Shown: positions 8,366-17,918 of the stretch, piece by piece
Numbering within the stretch: the stretch's first letter is position 1
Layout of the letters: the number at the start of each line of letters is the position of its first letter
NCBI RefSeq assembly: GCF_015709525.1
Contig: NZ_JADNRA010000015.1
Coordinates: 1 to 64,000 of the forward strand
DNA from: Methylocystis sp. L43
Lineage (GTDB): Bacteria > Pseudomonadota > Alphaproteobacteria > Rhizobiales > Beijerinckiaceae
Direction: 5' to 3'
Length of the DNA: 64,000 nucleotides
Position numbers and translations under genes: made by a program
The notes under the pieces: model-generated
The model's database searches: none
What the model was told of the DNA's origin: nothing
The model's input: only the letters and a program-made list of their open reading frames with translations

Positions 8366-9178
8366 TCATTCTCCCGTCTGCAGCAGCGTGCCGGCCCGCC
8401 GCGCGCTTTTCAGCAGCAGGCCGAACGCCGCCGATGCGGCCGCGAACAACACGACGTCGATCGCGAAGCCCTGCGCCAGCAGATCCCAGCGGACGACGTG
8501 ATCGATCAATACGGCGCGCAGACCTTCGAACACATAGGTCGGCGGCAGCATCCAGGAGATCGGCTGCAGCCAGTTGGGCAGCGTGGTCACAGGATAATAG
8601 ACGGCGCCGAGCGGCTGCACGAAGAACATCAGCGACCAGACGAGGTTTTCCGCGCCAAGTCCATAACGCAGCAGAATGCCGGAGACGAAGAGACCGATGC
8701 TCCAGGCGAACAACATCAGCACGACGAAGAAGGCGGCGAAAGCGATCCCGAGCGCCCAGAGATTGAAACCGAAGAACAGGATCGCAAAAATCGTGACGGG
8801 AAGCACGCCGACGGCGAGTCGAATGAGGCTCAAGGCCACAAGCGCGCCGACGAACTCCGCCGGCCGCAGCGGGCTCATCAGAATGTTGGGGAGATTGCGC
8901 GACCACAATTCCTCGATGAAGGAGAAGCAGAAGCCCTGTTGTCCGCGCAGCAGAATGTCCCACAGAAGAATGGCGCCGATCAGCGTGCCGGCGGCCTGCG
9001 CCGCGCCGCCGGGCGCCGCGAGCGCGCCGGCGCGCACGAGATAGGTCTGCAGAAATCCCCAGGTGAGGAGCTGGACGGTCGGCCAATAGATGATGTCGAG
9101 CACGCGCGTGTATGACGCGCGTAAGAGATAGGCGTAGCGCAGCACCATCGCGCCGATACGCTTGAAGGAAACATTCAT
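8366..9178 (-). CDS. ABC-2 type transporter permease
   Basis: This 270-residue integral membrane protein has about six hydrophobic helices, a typical ABC-2 permease. It includes LRGQQGFCFSFIEELWSRNL followed by PLRPAEFVGALVALS, the conserved ABC-2 region, and the motif QPLGAVYYPVTTLPNWLQ ahead of the last helices. Its ATG overlaps the stop of the ATP-binding partner by four bases, so the two are translationally coupled. The substrate is unknown; drugs, lipids or polysaccharide are usual for the family. Confidence 0.92.
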   Translation of the reverse strand: MNVSFKRIGAMVLRYAYLLRASYTRVLDIIYWPTVQLLTWGFLQTYLVRAGALAAPGGAAQAAGTLIGAILLWDILLRGQQGFCFSFIEELWSRNLPNILMSPLRPAEFVGALVALSLIRLAVGVLPVTIFAILFFGFNLWALGIAFAAFFVVLMLFAWSIGLFVSGILLRYGLGAENLVWSLMFFVQPLGAVYYPVTTLPNWLQPISWMLPPTYVFEGLRAVLIDHVVRWDLLAQGFAIDVVLFAAASAAFGLLLKSARRAGTLLQTGE

Positions 9179-9939
9179 GCCGGCGCTCCGTCCACGCGGC
9201 CGCGGGCGACGTCGAGAAACACTTCTTCGAGCGTGTCGCGGCCATAGCGCGCCAGGAGGTTCGCGGGCGAATCATCGTCGACGAGCGTCCCGTCCTTCAA
9301 CATCAGCACCCGGTCGCACAGACGTTCGACCTCGCTCATATTGTGGGACGCGAGGAGGATCGCGCAATTATGCGTGCGCCGATGCGCCTCTAACCGCGCG
9401 CGCACCCAGTCCGCCGTGTCCGGGTCGAGTGACGCCGTCGGTTCGTCCAGCAGCAAGAGCTGCGGGTCGTTGATTAGCGATTTGGCGATGGCGACGCGCG
9501 TTTTCTGGCCTGCGGAAAGCCGTCCGGTCTGGCGGTCGAGAAAATCGCCAAGCGCCAGATCCTTTGCAAGCTGATCGATCTTCGCGTCGAGATCCTTGAC
9601 GTCGTAGAGCATGCCGAAGACGCGCAAATTCTGTCGCACGGTAAGGCGATGGGGCATGTCGACATAGGGACTTTCGAAGTTCATCCGGCCGAGCGCGCCG
9701 TAGCGCTCGCGCGACATGTCGCAGCCGAAAGCGTGGACCGAACCTTGGGTCGGCTCGATCAGCCCCATCACCATGCCGATCGTCGTGGTCTTGCCGGCGC
9801 CATTGCCGCCGAGCAGGCCGGTGACGGAGCCGGCCTCCAGCGAGAAGTCGAGCGGACCGACCACCCGGCGCTTGTCGTAACTCTTCGAAAGGCCGGCGAC
9901 GGCGAGCGTCGGCCTTGGCGCGACTGGATTTTGGGACAT
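9175..9939 (-). CDS. ABC transporter ATP-binding protein (ABC-2 exporter)
   Basis: This 254-residue nucleotide-binding subunit has Walker A GGNGAGKTT near residue 44, the signature LSAGQKTRVAIAKSLI, Walker B LLLLDEPTASLDPDT and the H-loop LLASHNMSEVERLCDR. The signature reads LSAGQ instead of the commoner LSGGQ. It is first in the run that continues with the permease and tlyA, all on the same strand with 4-base overlap or a 2-base gap. Its role is to power export by the adjacent permease at the inner membrane. Confidence 0.93.
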   Translation of the reverse strand: MSQNPVAPRPTLAVAGLSKSYDKRRVVGPLDFSLEAGSVTGLLGGNGAGKTTTIGMVMGLIEPTQGSVHAFGCDMSRERYGALGRMNFESPYVDMPHRLTVRQNLRVFGMLYDVKDLDAKIDQLAKDLALGDFLDRQTGRLSAGQKTRVAIAKSLINDPQLLLLDEPTASLDPDTADWVRARLEAHRRTHNCAILLASHNMSEVERLCDRVLMLKDGTLVDDDSPANLLARYGRDTLEEVFLDVARGRVDGAPA

Positions 9940-9979
9940 GGAGGTTATTAAGCTCGCCGCGGGCCGCCTCGCAAGGGCG

Positions 9980-10849
9980 TCACTTCTGACAGAAGGGACA
10001 ATAAAACGTTGAGCGGCCGGACTGAACGACGCGCGTGATCGTCCCCTTGCAGCCCGGGGTCGGGCAGGCGGCGCCTTCGCGGTCGTAGACGCGGAAACTG
10101 TGCTGGAAGTAGCCGAGCGAGCCGTCGATCTGGCGATGATCGCGCAGCGACGATCCGCCCGCCTTCAGCGCATCGGTCAAGACATCCTTGATCGCCTCCG
10201 GCAGCCGCGCCAGCGCCGCCGTCGGCCGGCCGCTGGCGAGAACAAGCGATCCCGCCGCGCGCAGCGGCGAAATATGGGCGCGATGCAGCGCCTCGCAGAC
10301 ATAGATATTGCCGAGGCCGGCGATCAGGCGCTGATCGAGCAGCAGCGCCTTCGTCGGCGCCGCGCGTCCGCGAAAGGCCCGGGCAAGGAACGCGGCGTCG
10401 AGCGCGCCATTCAAAGGTTCGACGCCGAGGCCGCGAAAGAGCTTGTCTTCATCGATCGCATGCGTGGCGATGAGCAGCATGTAGCCGAAGCGGCGCGGAT
10501 CGTTGTAGACGACGCGCCGCGCATGATCGAGATGCAAGACGACATGGTCATGCGCGGCGTTTTTGTCGCGCTTGTGGTGAAACGCGCCGGGCGTTTCTTC
10601 ATCGATCCGAAACGAGCCGCTCATGCCAAGATGCATGATCAGCGAATGGCCGTCATCGAGATCGGCGAGGAGATATTTCGCGCGACGGCGAAGGTCGAGA
10701 ACGCGCCGGTCCTGAAGACGCGCGGCAAAGCGTTCGGGGAAAGGAAAGCGCAGATCACGGCGCCTCAGCTCGACGCGCTCGATCGTCGCGCCGACGAGCG
10801 CGGGCGCCAATCCCCGTCGCACGGTTTCGACTTCGGGCAGCTCTGGCAT
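9980..10849 (-). CDS. mutM: Formamidopyrimidine-DNA glycosylase
   Basis: This base-excision repair enzyme removes 8-oxoguanine and formamidopyrimidines and nicks the abasic site. The start [13 protein letters not shown] places the catalytic N-terminal proline right after the initiator Met and the catalytic Glu next; upstream in-frame sequence is not conserved-looking. The H2TH region is [19 protein letters not shown], and the C-terminal zinc finger uses the Cys pairs CPTPGC and CPFC. At 289 aa it is of normal length. It is divergent from ubiE-ubiB, a neighbourhood common in Rhizobiales. Confidence 0.96.
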   Translation of the reverse strand: MPELPEVETVRRGLAPALVGATIERVELRRRDLRFPFPERFAARLQDRRVLDLRRRAKYLLADLDDGHSLIMHLGMSGSFRIDEETPGAFHHKRDKNAAHDHVVLHLDHARRVVYNDPRRFGYMLLIATHAIDEDKLFRGLGVEPLNGALDAAFLARAFRGRAAPTKALLLDQRLIAGLGNIYVCEALHRAHISPLRAAGSLVLASGRPTAALARLPEAIKDVLTDALKAGGSSLRDHRQIDGSLGYFQHSFRVYDREGAACPTPGCKGTITRVVQSGRSTFYCPFCQK

Positions 10850-10960
10850 GAAGTGGGTTGATCCCGTCAAAGCGCCGGCGGGCTGGGACGGCGCGGGCGT
10901 AGCCACCGGCTCGGCGACAGGCTATACCCTCCCCTTCCTTCCTCGTCACCCGAGCGCCTG

Positions 10961-11728
10961 ATGATTGATCGAACTTCCGAGCGAGAGGGCTCGACCCATT
11001 TCGGCTATTCCGAGGTTCCCTTGAACGAGAAACAGGGCCTCGTCGACGACGTCTTCCACAAGGTTGCGCGGCGCTACGATATTATGAACGACCTCATGTC
11101 GGGCGGCATGCACCGGCTGTGGAAGGACACGCTCGTCGCCAAGGTCAATGCGCGGGGGCGCAAGGACTTTCGCCATCTCGACGTCGCGGGCGGCACGGGC
11201 GACGTCGCTTTTCGCATCTCCGCGAGCGCGGCGCATGACGCGGAAATCGTCGTGCTCGACATCAATGGCGACATGCTCGAAGTGGGCCGCGATCGCGCGC
11301 GCGAGCGCGGCGTTTCCGGCGTCGAATTCGTGCAGGCCAACGCCGAATCGCTGCCCTTTCCCGATGCGCATTTCGACAGCTACACGGTCGCTTTCGGCAT
11401 TCGCAACGTGCCGCGCATCGACGTCGCCCTCGCCGAAGCCTATCGCGTGCTGAAGCCCGGCGGCCGCTTCCTGTGCCTTGAGTTTTCGCAGGTCGCCGTT
11501 CCGGGCCTCGACAAGCTCTACGAAGCCTATTCGTTCAACGTCATTCCGGCGATCGGCAAGCTTGTCGCGGGAGATTCTGAGCCCTATCGCTATCTCGTCG
11601 AATCGATCCGCAAATTCCCGAGCGCGGAAGAATTCGAACGGATGATCCGCAAGGCGGGCTTTCGGCGCACTGGCTTTGAGCGTTTGACGGGCGGCGTGGT
11701 GGCGATCCATTCGGGCTGGAAGAGCTGA
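10961..11728 (+). CDS. ubiE: Ubiquinone/menaquinone biosynthesis C-methyltransferase
   Basis: This 255-residue SAM-dependent methyltransferase carries out the C-methylation step of ubiquinone synthesis. The family block is [20 protein letters not shown], the SAM motif is [12 protein letters not shown], and the UbiE signature is [20 protein letters not shown]. The C-terminus [12 protein letters not shown] is typical. It is followed 125 bases later by ubiB on the same strand. The intervening gap carries a palindromic repeat, so cotranscription is likely but not assured. Confidence 0.96.
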   Translation: MIDRTSEREGSTHFGYSEVPLNEKQGLVDDVFHKVARRYDIMNDLMSGGMHRLWKDTLVAKVNARGRKDFRHLDVAGGTGDVAFRISASAAHDAEIVVLDINGDMLEVGRDRARERGVSGVEFVQANAESLPFPDAHFDSYTVAFGIRNVPRIDVALAEAYRVLKPGGRFLCLEFSQVAVPGLDKLYEAYSFNVIPAIGKLVAGDSEPYRYLVESIRKFPSAEEFERMIRKAGFRRTGFERLTGGVVAIHSGWKS

Positions 11729-11792
11729 TCTCTAACGAGCGCGCTGTGAAAAATCGGGACCCGGTGACGCCGCGCTCTAATCTTTTAGTTTC

Positions 11793-11835
11793 GATCACGC
11801 TATTTCGGGCGATTCCGCCCAAATGCAGCGTGATC
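11793..11835. repeat. Palindromic intergenic repeat (GATCACGCT type)
   Basis: A long hairpin pairs GATCACGCT with AGCGTGATC around a GGGCG/CGCCC inner stem. It lies just upstream of the ubiB start. A partial, one-armed relative ending GCGGCGTGATCTAA is at about 1910-1933, which suggests a dispersed family. Confidence 0.65.
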
Positions 11836-11853
11836 TAAAGAGCGGCGGCGTTC

Positions 11854-13413
11854 GTGATCCTTGGCGTCGGTCATTTCTATCGTCTGGCGCGCGCCGCCTA
11901 CATCATGGCGCGCGAAGGCGTCTTTGCGCTCCTCGATCCGGCGCTGCTGCCGCCGGCGGCGGCGCCGCTCGTGCGCTTCGCCAATCTCTTCGCGGGCGGC
12001 AAGCGCGACGGGACCGGGCGAGCGCTGGTGCGCGCGCTGGCGCAAATCGGTCCCTCCTATGTGAAGCTCGGGCAATTTCTGGCGACGCGCCCCGACATCG
12101 TCGGGGGTGAGATCGCCGATGCGCTGACCGCGCTGCAGGACCGGATGGAGCCGTTCGGCCGCGACAAGGCCGTCGCGATCATCGAAAAGTCGCTGGGCCG
12201 CAGCATCGACGAGCTGTTTGTGTCTTTTGGCGAGCCTGTCGCCGCCGCCTCCGTCGCGCAGGTGCATGTCGCCCAGGCGCAATACAAGGAGGGCGTGCGC
12301 AAGGTTGCGGTGAAAGTGCTGCGGCCGGGGATCGAAGGCCGCTTCGCGCTCGATCTGCGCGACATGTATCGCGTGGCGCGGCTGGCTGAGCGCTATTCCT
12401 CGGAAGCGCGCCGGCTGCGCATGATCGAGGTCGTCGATACGCTCGCGCGCACCGTCAGGCTTGAAACCGACTTTCGTCTCGAGGCGGCGGCGGCGTCCGA
12501 ATTCGCCGACAATGTCGCCGGCGATCCGGAGATTCACGTGCCCAGCGTCGATTGGAGCCGCACCGATCGCGAAGTGCTGACGCTCGAATGGGTCGACGGC
12601 GTTCCGCTCTCGGACATCGAGCGGGTCGCCGCTGAAGGTTACGACCTCAAGGCGATCGGCCGCAACGTGCTGCAGTCGTTCCTGCGCCATGCGATGCGCG
12701 ACGGCTTTTTTCACGCCGACATGCATCAGGGCAATCTCTTCGTCGACAAGAGGGGACGGCTCGTCGCCATCGACTTCGGCATCATGGGACGGCTGGGCCT
12801 GAAGGAGCGTCGGTTCCTGGCCGAAATCCTCTACGGCTTCATCATTCGCGATTATAAGCGCGTCGCCGAGGTACATTTCGAGGCGGGCTATGTTCCGGCC
12901 AAGCATTCGATCGAAGAATTTTCGCAGGCGCTGCGCGCGATCGGCGAGCCGATGCATACGATCAACGCCGCCGATATTTCGATGGCGCGGCTGCTGACTC
13001 TGCTCTTCGAAGTGACGGCGCTCTTTGACATGCGCACGCGCACCGAGCTGGTGCTGCTGCAAAAAACCATGGTCGTCGCCGAGGGCGTCGCCCGCGCCTA
13101 TGATCCCAAGCTCGACATCTGGAAGACCTGCGATCCGGTGGTGCGCTCCTGGATCGAGGAGAATCTCGGCGTCAAGGCGAAGATCGAGGACGCGAGTAGA
13201 AGTCTCACGGAGCTGGCGAAGCTCGCGACCCATCTACCCCGGACGTTGGCGGAGGCGGAGCTCGCCATCCACCGCGTGTCAGAAATGGCGGATGAAGGCG
13301 TCGAATTGTCGGACCGCTCACTTAACGCGCTTGAGGGGATGAGACGCCGATCGGACCGCTGGTTCGTGCTGGCGGTGATCGCTGTGGCGCTTTTAGCGAT
13401 CTGGCTATTTTAA
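11854..13413 (+). CDS. ubiB: Ubiquinone biosynthesis atypical kinase/ATPase UbiB
   Basis: This 519-residue ADCK/ABC1-family protein kinase-like ATPase is needed for aerobic ubiquinone synthesis. The KxGQ motif is SYVKLGQFLATRPD near residue 70, the Ala-rich nucleotide loop is AAASVAQVHVAQ near 130, and the catalytic-loop equivalent is FFHADMHQGNLFVD with IDFGIMG after it. The C-terminal hydrophobic helix WFVLAVIAVALLAIWLF anchors it in the membrane. It starts at GTG 11854. Its position after ubiE supports a shared role in quinone synthesis. Confidence 0.95.
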   Translation: MILGVGHFYRLARAAYIMAREGVFALLDPALLPPAAAPLVRFANLFAGGKRDGTGRALVRALAQIGPSYVKLGQFLATRPDIVGGEIADALTALQDRMEPFGRDKAVAIIEKSLGRSIDELFVSFGEPVAAASVAQVHVAQAQYKEGVRKVAVKVLRPGIEGRFALDLRDMYRVARLAERYSSEARRLRMIEVVDTLARTVRLETDFRLEAAAASEFADNVAGDPEIHVPSVDWSRTDREVLTLEWVDGVPLSDIERVAAEGYDLKAIGRNVLQSFLRHAMRDGFFHADMHQGNLFVDKRGRLVAIDFGIMGRLGLKERRFLAEILYGFIIRDYKRVAEVHFEAGYVPAKHSIEEFSQALRAIGEPMHTINAADISMARLLTLLFEVTALFDMRTRTELVLLQKTMVVAEGVARAYDPKLDIWKTCDPVVRSWIEENLGVKAKIEDASRSLTELAKLATHLPRTLAEAELAIHRVSEMADEGVELSDRSLNALEGMRRRSDRWFVLAVIAVALLAIWLF

Positions 13414-13563
13414 AGAGGCGAATTTAGCCAACGTCGCTAAGAGCGCAACTTGCCATCGAAGATCGACGCGCGCTCGAACGCATCCTGAAAGAGACCGTTG
13501 CGCGACTTGGCCTGACGCGAATGCCGCTCGACTGAGAACTCTCAGCTCAAACGAGGAGACGCC

Positions 13564-13965
13564 ATGAACGCTCAACCGATGGAAATCGCCGAAAGCTGCC
13601 TGCGCGGGGCCGAAAGCAACAGCATGAGCTTTCCTGAAATCGTCGGGAAGCTGATGCAGGCAGGGTTTGAGAGCTACGCCATCGATTTCCGCCGCGCAAC
13701 GGCGACTTATTACCTGACGGATGGCGAAAGCGTGGTTTTCTCCACGCCACGGCTCGAAGCGCCGATCGCTCCGACGCTCGACACAAACATTGTGCGGACC
13801 GCCATAAGGGAAGCCCAACAATCTGCGCCCGGCTACACATACTTAGGATTCTGTAAGAAGGTCATGGCAGGCGGTTGCGCAGGATATGTTGTGTCGTTCT
13901 CCGGTCGCCGCGCCGTATATTTTGGCCGCACAGCCGAGACGCATATCGAACACTTCCCTCAGTAG
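13564..13965 (+). CDS. DUF1398 family protein
   Basis: This 133-residue protein starts MNAQPMEIAESCLRGAESNS after a good ribosome site (GAGGAG, 6 bases). The pattern FPEIVGKLMQAGFESYAIDF, TATYYLTDGESV and a C-terminal region around GAGGCAGY-like FCKKVMAGGCAGYVVSFSG matches the DUF1398 (YbcV-like) family, whose function is unknown. It is a cytoplasmic single gene between ubiB and a terminator-like hairpin. Confidence 0.75.
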   Translation: MNAQPMEIAESCLRGAESNSMSFPEIVGKLMQAGFESYAIDFRRATATYYLTDGESVVFSTPRLEAPIAPTLDTNIVRTAIREAQQSAPGYTYLGFCKKVMAGGCAGYVVSFSGRRAVYFGRTAETHIEHFPQ

Positions 13966-14038
13966 GGGGTCGATTCCGTCGCAGGCAATCCTTAGCTTTC
14001 GGCCGCTGCGCGGGCGCGTGCCGCCACTACGGCTTCGA

Positions 14039-14071
14039 AGCGCCGCCCGCGTTACATATGGGGGCGGCGCT
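14039..14071. terminator. Terminator-like hairpin between convergent genes
   Basis: A 10-bp stem (AGCGCCGCCC / GGGCGGCGCT) with a 13-base loop lies between the ends of the DUF1398 gene and the convergent FKBP gene. It is followed on the plus strand by CTGTTT, a weak U-tract. It could serve the plus-strand gene or both. Confidence 0.45.
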
Positions 14072-14097
14072 CTGTTTGGTGAATACGCGGCCCGGCG

Positions 14098-14535
14098 CTA
14101 CTTCACCCCGACCAGCTCCACGTCGAAGATCAGCCAGGCGTTCGGCGGAATGACGCCGCCGGCGCCGCGCGCCCCGTAGCCGAGTTCCGGCGGAATGACC
14201 AGCGTGCGCTTGCCGCCGACCTTCATGGTTTCGACGCCCTCGTCCCAGCCCTTGATCACTTGGCCCTGGCCGAGCGGGAATGCGAACGGCTCACCCCGAT
14301 CGCGCGAGGAGTCGAATTTCTTGCCCTTCTCGCCATTGTTGTAGAGCCAGCCGGTGTAGTGCACGACCGCGGTCTGGCCGAGCTTGGGGGTCGCGCCCGT
14401 CCCGACCTTCGTGTCCTTGTACTGAAGGCCGGTTAGGCTTTTCGTCATCTGCTCTTCCGTGCGCGCTTCAACGGTGAGCGCGAGGCTCGCGACTGCGGCA
14501 AATGCGGCCAGAACCGTTTTGGAGACAAGGCGCAT
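14098..14535 (-). CDS. FKBP-type peptidyl-prolyl cis-trans isomerase, exported
   Basis: This 145-residue protein has an N-terminal signal peptide (MRLVSKTVLAAFAAVASLAL, cut near VEA) and one FKBP domain: VVHYTGWLYNNGEKGKKFDS, FPLGQGQVIKGWDEGV, KRTLVIPPELGYGARG and PPNAWLIFDVELV. It is predicted to catalyse prolyl isomerisation during protein folding in the periplasm. The active-site aromatic and Asp positions of FKBPs are present. It is a single gene ending near a bidirectional hairpin. Confidence 0.94.
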   Translation of the reverse strand: MRLVSKTVLAAFAAVASLALTVEARTEEQMTKSLTGLQYKDTKVGTGATPKLGQTAVVHYTGWLYNNGEKGKKFDSSRDRGEPFAFPLGQGQVIKGWDEGVETMKVGGKRTLVIPPELGYGARGAGGVIPPNAWLIFDVELVGVK

Positions 14536-14597
14536 CTTTCGTTCCTCCAGCTTGTTTGAATCGCCGATCGAGCGCCTCAGGTCGAGGAAACCCGAAC

Positions 14598-15599
14598 TTA
14601 TTCCAGCACGCCAGTGTCGCGGGCGAGTTGCAGCAAATCCTTCTGCGGCCGCGCGCCGACGTGAGAAATGATCTCCGCCGCGGCGAGCGCGCCGAGCATG
14701 GCGCTGCGTTCATGCGGCAAGTCCTGCGTATAGCCGGCGAGAAAGCCGGCGGCGAAGAGGTCGCCGGCGCCGGTCGTGTCGACGACCGCATCGACAGAAC
14801 AGGCCGGCGCGGCGAGGGCGCTCGCGCCATTCGCGACGACACAGCCCTTTTCCGACCGCGTGACGACGCCAAGAAGCCCGTCTTCGGCGCGCAGCGCCGC
14901 GAGGGCGGTCTCGAAATCGCCGGTCTGATAGAGCGCGTGCAATTCGCTTTCATTGGCGAAAACGATGTCGACGACGCGGTCGCGGATGAGAGAGAGAAAT
15001 TCGCCGCGATAGCGATCGACGCAGAAACTGTCGGAAAGTGTAATCGCCACCTTGCGTCCGTTGGCGCGCGAGATCTTCGCCGCCTTCAGGAAGGCTTCCT
15101 TGGCGCCGGGCGGGTCCCAGAGGTAGCCCTCCATGTAGAGGACCTTCGCGCGCGCGACCGTCTCCTCGTCGATGTCCGTGGGGGCGAGCGCCTGACAGGC
15201 GCCCAGAAACGTGTTCATCGTGCGCTGGCCGTCCGGCGTCACGAAAATCAAGCAGCGCGCGGTCGCGGCGCCGTCGGCGGCCGCCGGCGTGTCGAAGGCG
15301 ACTCCGGCCTTGCGGATGTCATGCGCGAATTCGCGTCCCGCGTCGTCTTCCTTGACCTTGCCGACGAATCCGGCGGCGCGCCCCAGGCTCGCAAGGCCCG
15401 CCATGGTGTTGGCGGCCGAGCCGCCGGAAATAACCGTCGTCGGGCCCATCGCCGTATAAAGCTCAGCGGCCCGCGCTTCGTCGACGAGCGTCATCGAGCC
15501 TTTGCGCAGTCCGGCCTGCAGCAAATCGTCGTCCTCGGCGCGCGCGATCGTATCGACGATGGCGTTGCCAATGCCCAGAACATCAAATGATAAGGTCAT
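14598..15599 (-). CDS. Adenosine kinase-like PfkB family sugar/nucleoside kinase
   Basis: This 333-residue protein starts MTLSFDVLGIGNAIVDTIAR. PfkB signatures are GGSAANTMAGLASLGRAAGF near residue 59 and the ATP and catalytic motif DTTGAGDLFAAGFLAGY near 277, with the catalytic Asp in GAGD. Alphaproteobacterial members of this subgroup are usually annotated as adenosine kinase (AMP from adenosine), but the substrate is not proven from sequence. It is a single gene, with a 160-base gap upstream that shows no other feature. Confidence 0.88.
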   Translation of the reverse strand: MTLSFDVLGIGNAIVDTIARAEDDDLLQAGLRKGSMTLVDEARAAELYTAMGPTTVISGGSAANTMAGLASLGRAAGFVGKVKEDDAGREFAHDIRKAGVAFDTPAAADGAATARCLIFVTPDGQRTMNTFLGACQALAPTDIDEETVARAKVLYMEGYLWDPPGAKEAFLKAAKISRANGRKVAITLSDSFCVDRYRGEFLSLIRDRVVDIVFANESELHALYQTGDFETALAALRAEDGLLGVVTRSEKGCVVANGASALAAPACSVDAVVDTTGAGDLFAAGFLAGYTQDLPHERSAMLGALAAAEIISHVGARPQKDLLQLARDTGVLE

Positions 15600-15762
15600 G
15601 AGCGTCGTTAATCCGTTTAGTGAATGGGCAATCGGGCGTCTGGCGCGCCGCAGGCGCGTTGTCTAGCATTGCGGCGCGGTCCCGTCGATCACATGCGAGG
15701 CATTCGCGAAATCCGCGAACTCAGGCGACCGAGCGCCGCGCCTTCCGAGTTTGGATTTGCGG

Positions 15763-16293
15763 CTAGCGGCTAATCGGCGACAGGATCACTTCGATGATGA
15801 TGACGAACAGCGCCGCCGCGAAGAAAGCCGGCGCCGGGCGCAGCGACACGTGCCGGAACAGGAAGGCATACATGAACACCATCCAAATCAGAATCGGAAA
15901 GAGCAGAAAGCGCAGCAGCTTTTCGGTCGGCAAGGGCGGCGGCAGGGCGATGCCGAAGAGGAGGTGCAGGACAGTATAGATGAGCGCCGCAAGCCCGCTC
16001 ATGATGGCCAGCGCGGTGGCGGTGCGCTGAAACTTTGCGTCTTCTTTCAGAACGCGCAGCAGGCCGTATGTCCCGCCGTAGAGAAGGACCACGCTCATCA
16101 CGCCGTAGATCAGGCTCCCGAGCAGCGAGTGGTTGAACGATTGCGCGATCGCCTGAAGCACGCCATAGGCGCCGAAAGCGCCCCACATCAATTCGCGCGA
16201 ATCCGGCAGCGAGAGCTGCGACGCTTCGAGATTGATCATCTTGAGCACGGTCTGCGGCGTCTGCTGATTGAGAAGCGGAATATTGATCGGCAT
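15763..16293 (-). CDS. Multi-pass membrane protein, unknown family
   Basis: This 176-residue protein starts MPINIPLLNQQTPQTVLKMI. A cytoplasmic segment is followed by four hydrophobic helices (around LLGSLIYGVMSVVLLYGG, ALAIMSGLAALIYTVLHLLF, LFPILIWMVFMYAFL and FFAAALFVIIIEVIL). It resembles small Yip1- or DUF-type inner membrane proteins, but I cannot assign a family. The start at 16293 excludes an arginine- and proline-rich upstream extension. It lies downstream of the glycosyltransferase on the same strand, separated by 187 bases. Confidence 0.75.
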   Translation of the reverse strand: MPINIPLLNQQTPQTVLKMINLEASQLSLPDSRELMWGAFGAYGVLQAIAQSFNHSLLGSLIYGVMSVVLLYGGTYGLLRVLKEDAKFQRTATALAIMSGLAALIYTVLHLLFGIALPPPLPTEKLLRFLLFPILIWMVFMYAFLFRHVSLRPAPAFFAAALFVIIIEVILSPISR

Positions 16294-16480
16294 GGAGAGC
16301 GTTTCCGTTTTTGGCGTGCGAGAAGGCGAAGGCCTTACCCGCATTGGAAGCGAAAAGCCGTGCGGCCCAGCGCGCAACAACAGCGCTGGCCGGGCCGCAC
16401 GGCCAATTGGCGCCTCTCTAACACGCTTTGGCGGAGCGCGGAAATCCGGCGATTCTCATGGTGCAACGCAAACTGGCAGG

Positions 16481-17908
16481 CTAGGGCAGGCGCCGGCTCC
16501 AGTCCTCGCGCGCGACCACCTCGACGATGCGTCGAGCGGCGTCGCGCCAGGCGACGCGCAAGACCTGGTCCGGGTCGGCGACGCGGCCGCCGTCGAGAAA
16601 GTCGGCGATCGTCTCCGCCAGCGCCTTGGCGTTATTGACCTGAAAATAGAGCGCGCCGGCCCGTCCGACCTCGCGAAAGACCGGGATGTCGCTGCAGATG
16701 ACCGGGCGGCCGCGGCGCGCCGCCTCGACGATCGGCAGGCCGAACCCTTCGGCATAGGACGGGAAGATCAGCGCCGCCGCGCGGTCGTAGAGAAACGAAA
16801 GCTCGTCGTCGTCCGCGTCGTCGAACCAGAACAGCCGACGGCCGAATTCCTTATGTCCGAGAATTTCGCTTGCCACCGCTTCTTCAAACCAGCCGCGCCG
16901 GCCGACGAAGACGATCCGGACGTCGCGGCCTCTCGCCCAGAGGTCTTCACAGGCGCGAAGGGCGACGCGCTGCCCCTTGCGCGGTTCGATCGTGCCGACG
17001 GCGAGAAAGACCGGCGCATCGCCGGCGACCGCCGCTTTGACCTTGTCGCGCGGCGCGGCGTCTGCGCGCAGCGCCAGATCGGAGCCGCAATGAAACCAGC
17101 CGATCTTCAGGCCGGGACGATGCGGCAGCCCTTGCGCAGCGACATAGTCGGCGAGTTCGTCGGCGACGGTTCGCGAAATCGCCAGGAAACTGTCGCTTTC
17201 GAGGAGCGCCTTGCGCAGCCAGGCGCGATAGCGCGGCACCGTCACTTCGTGGCAGGCGTGCGGATAAAGCTCGGGAATGAGATCGAAGATGCAGGTGACG
17301 ACCTCGCCGCCCGCGTCCCGAATCTGCGCGAAAACCGGCGCGAGTTCGTCGAAGGCGTTCCAGCTGTCGGAAAGCATCAGAAAGCGATCGCCTCCGGTGA
17401 TCGCGATCTCGGAGTCGGGCGCAGCGTCTGCGCCGACAAGTTCGGCGATGAAGCCATTGGCGGTCAGCAGACGGCCGCCTTCGCAGCGCACCGCCAGAAC
17501 CGGCAGGTCGAAGCTTTCGCCGCTGTAGAGGCCGCGCGTCACTTCCTTGACGACGCGCTGAATGCCGGTGCCGGCGTCGCGCTTGATCGTTCCCGTCACG
17601 TCGACCAGCAACCGCCGCGCCGGCAGCGGCGCGCCTCGAGCGGGCGGAGCGCCCTGGTCGGAGGCCACTGGCGTCGTCGCGTCGGGCGGCGTCGGGCGAA
17701 AGCGCGCGACGAGACCGTTCGCGGCGTCGGCGAAGAACGCTTCGATCGGTCGGAGAAAGCGATAGATGTGGCCGGAGACCGAGTAGATCAGCCGATAGCG
17801 CTCATGGGTCAGATGCAGGAGTTCGGCGCGTAAATGATCGAGCTGAAATTCGAGCAGGCGGATGCGTTCGCGCTCCTGCTCGCGCTCCTGGTTTTCCTGC
17901 TCGCTCAT
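16481..17908 (-). CDS. Glycosyltransferase (GT4-like) with N-terminal coiled coil
   Basis: This 475-residue protein begins with a charged coiled-coil segment (residues 1-45, rich in Glu, Arg and Leu). A GT-B fold follows: DVTGTIKRDAGTGIQRVVKE near residue 105, FLAVGTIEPRKGQRVALRAC near 283, and the donor-binding region FPSYAEGFGLPIVEAARRG, which contains the E-x7-E motif of retaining GT4 enzymes. It starts 10 bases after the stop of the epimerase/reductase gene and so is the third gene of a gmd-reductase-glycosyltransferase operon. This suggests transfer of the GDP-6-deoxyhexose made upstream, for LPS or exopolysaccharide. Confidence 0.88.
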   Translation of the reverse strand: MSEQENQEREQERERIRLLEFQLDHLRAELLHLTHERYRLIYSVSGHIYRFLRPIEAFFADAANGLVARFRPTPPDATTPVASDQGAPPARGAPLPARRLLVDVTGTIKRDAGTGIQRVVKEVTRGLYSGESFDLPVLAVRCEGGRLLTANGFIAELVGADAAPDSEIAITGGDRFLMLSDSWNAFDELAPVFAQIRDAGGEVVTCIFDLIPELYPHACHEVTVPRYRAWLRKALLESDSFLAISRTVADELADYVAAQGLPHRPGLKIGWFHCGSDLALRADAAPRDKVKAAVAGDAPVFLAVGTIEPRKGQRVALRACEDLWARGRDVRIVFVGRRGWFEEAVASEILGHKEFGRRLFWFDDADDDELSFLYDRAAALIFPSYAEGFGLPIVEAARRGRPVICSDIPVFREVGRAGALYFQVNNAKALAETIADFLDGGRVADPDQVLRVAWRDAARRIVEVVAREDWSRRLP

Positions 17909-17918
17909 GGCCGCTTGA

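Noticed and set aside
13434-13536. Short plus-strand reading frame (IEDRRALERILKETVARLG) after ubiB
   Set aside because: It has no plausible start codon after the preceding stop; it could be a gene remnant but cannot be supported.
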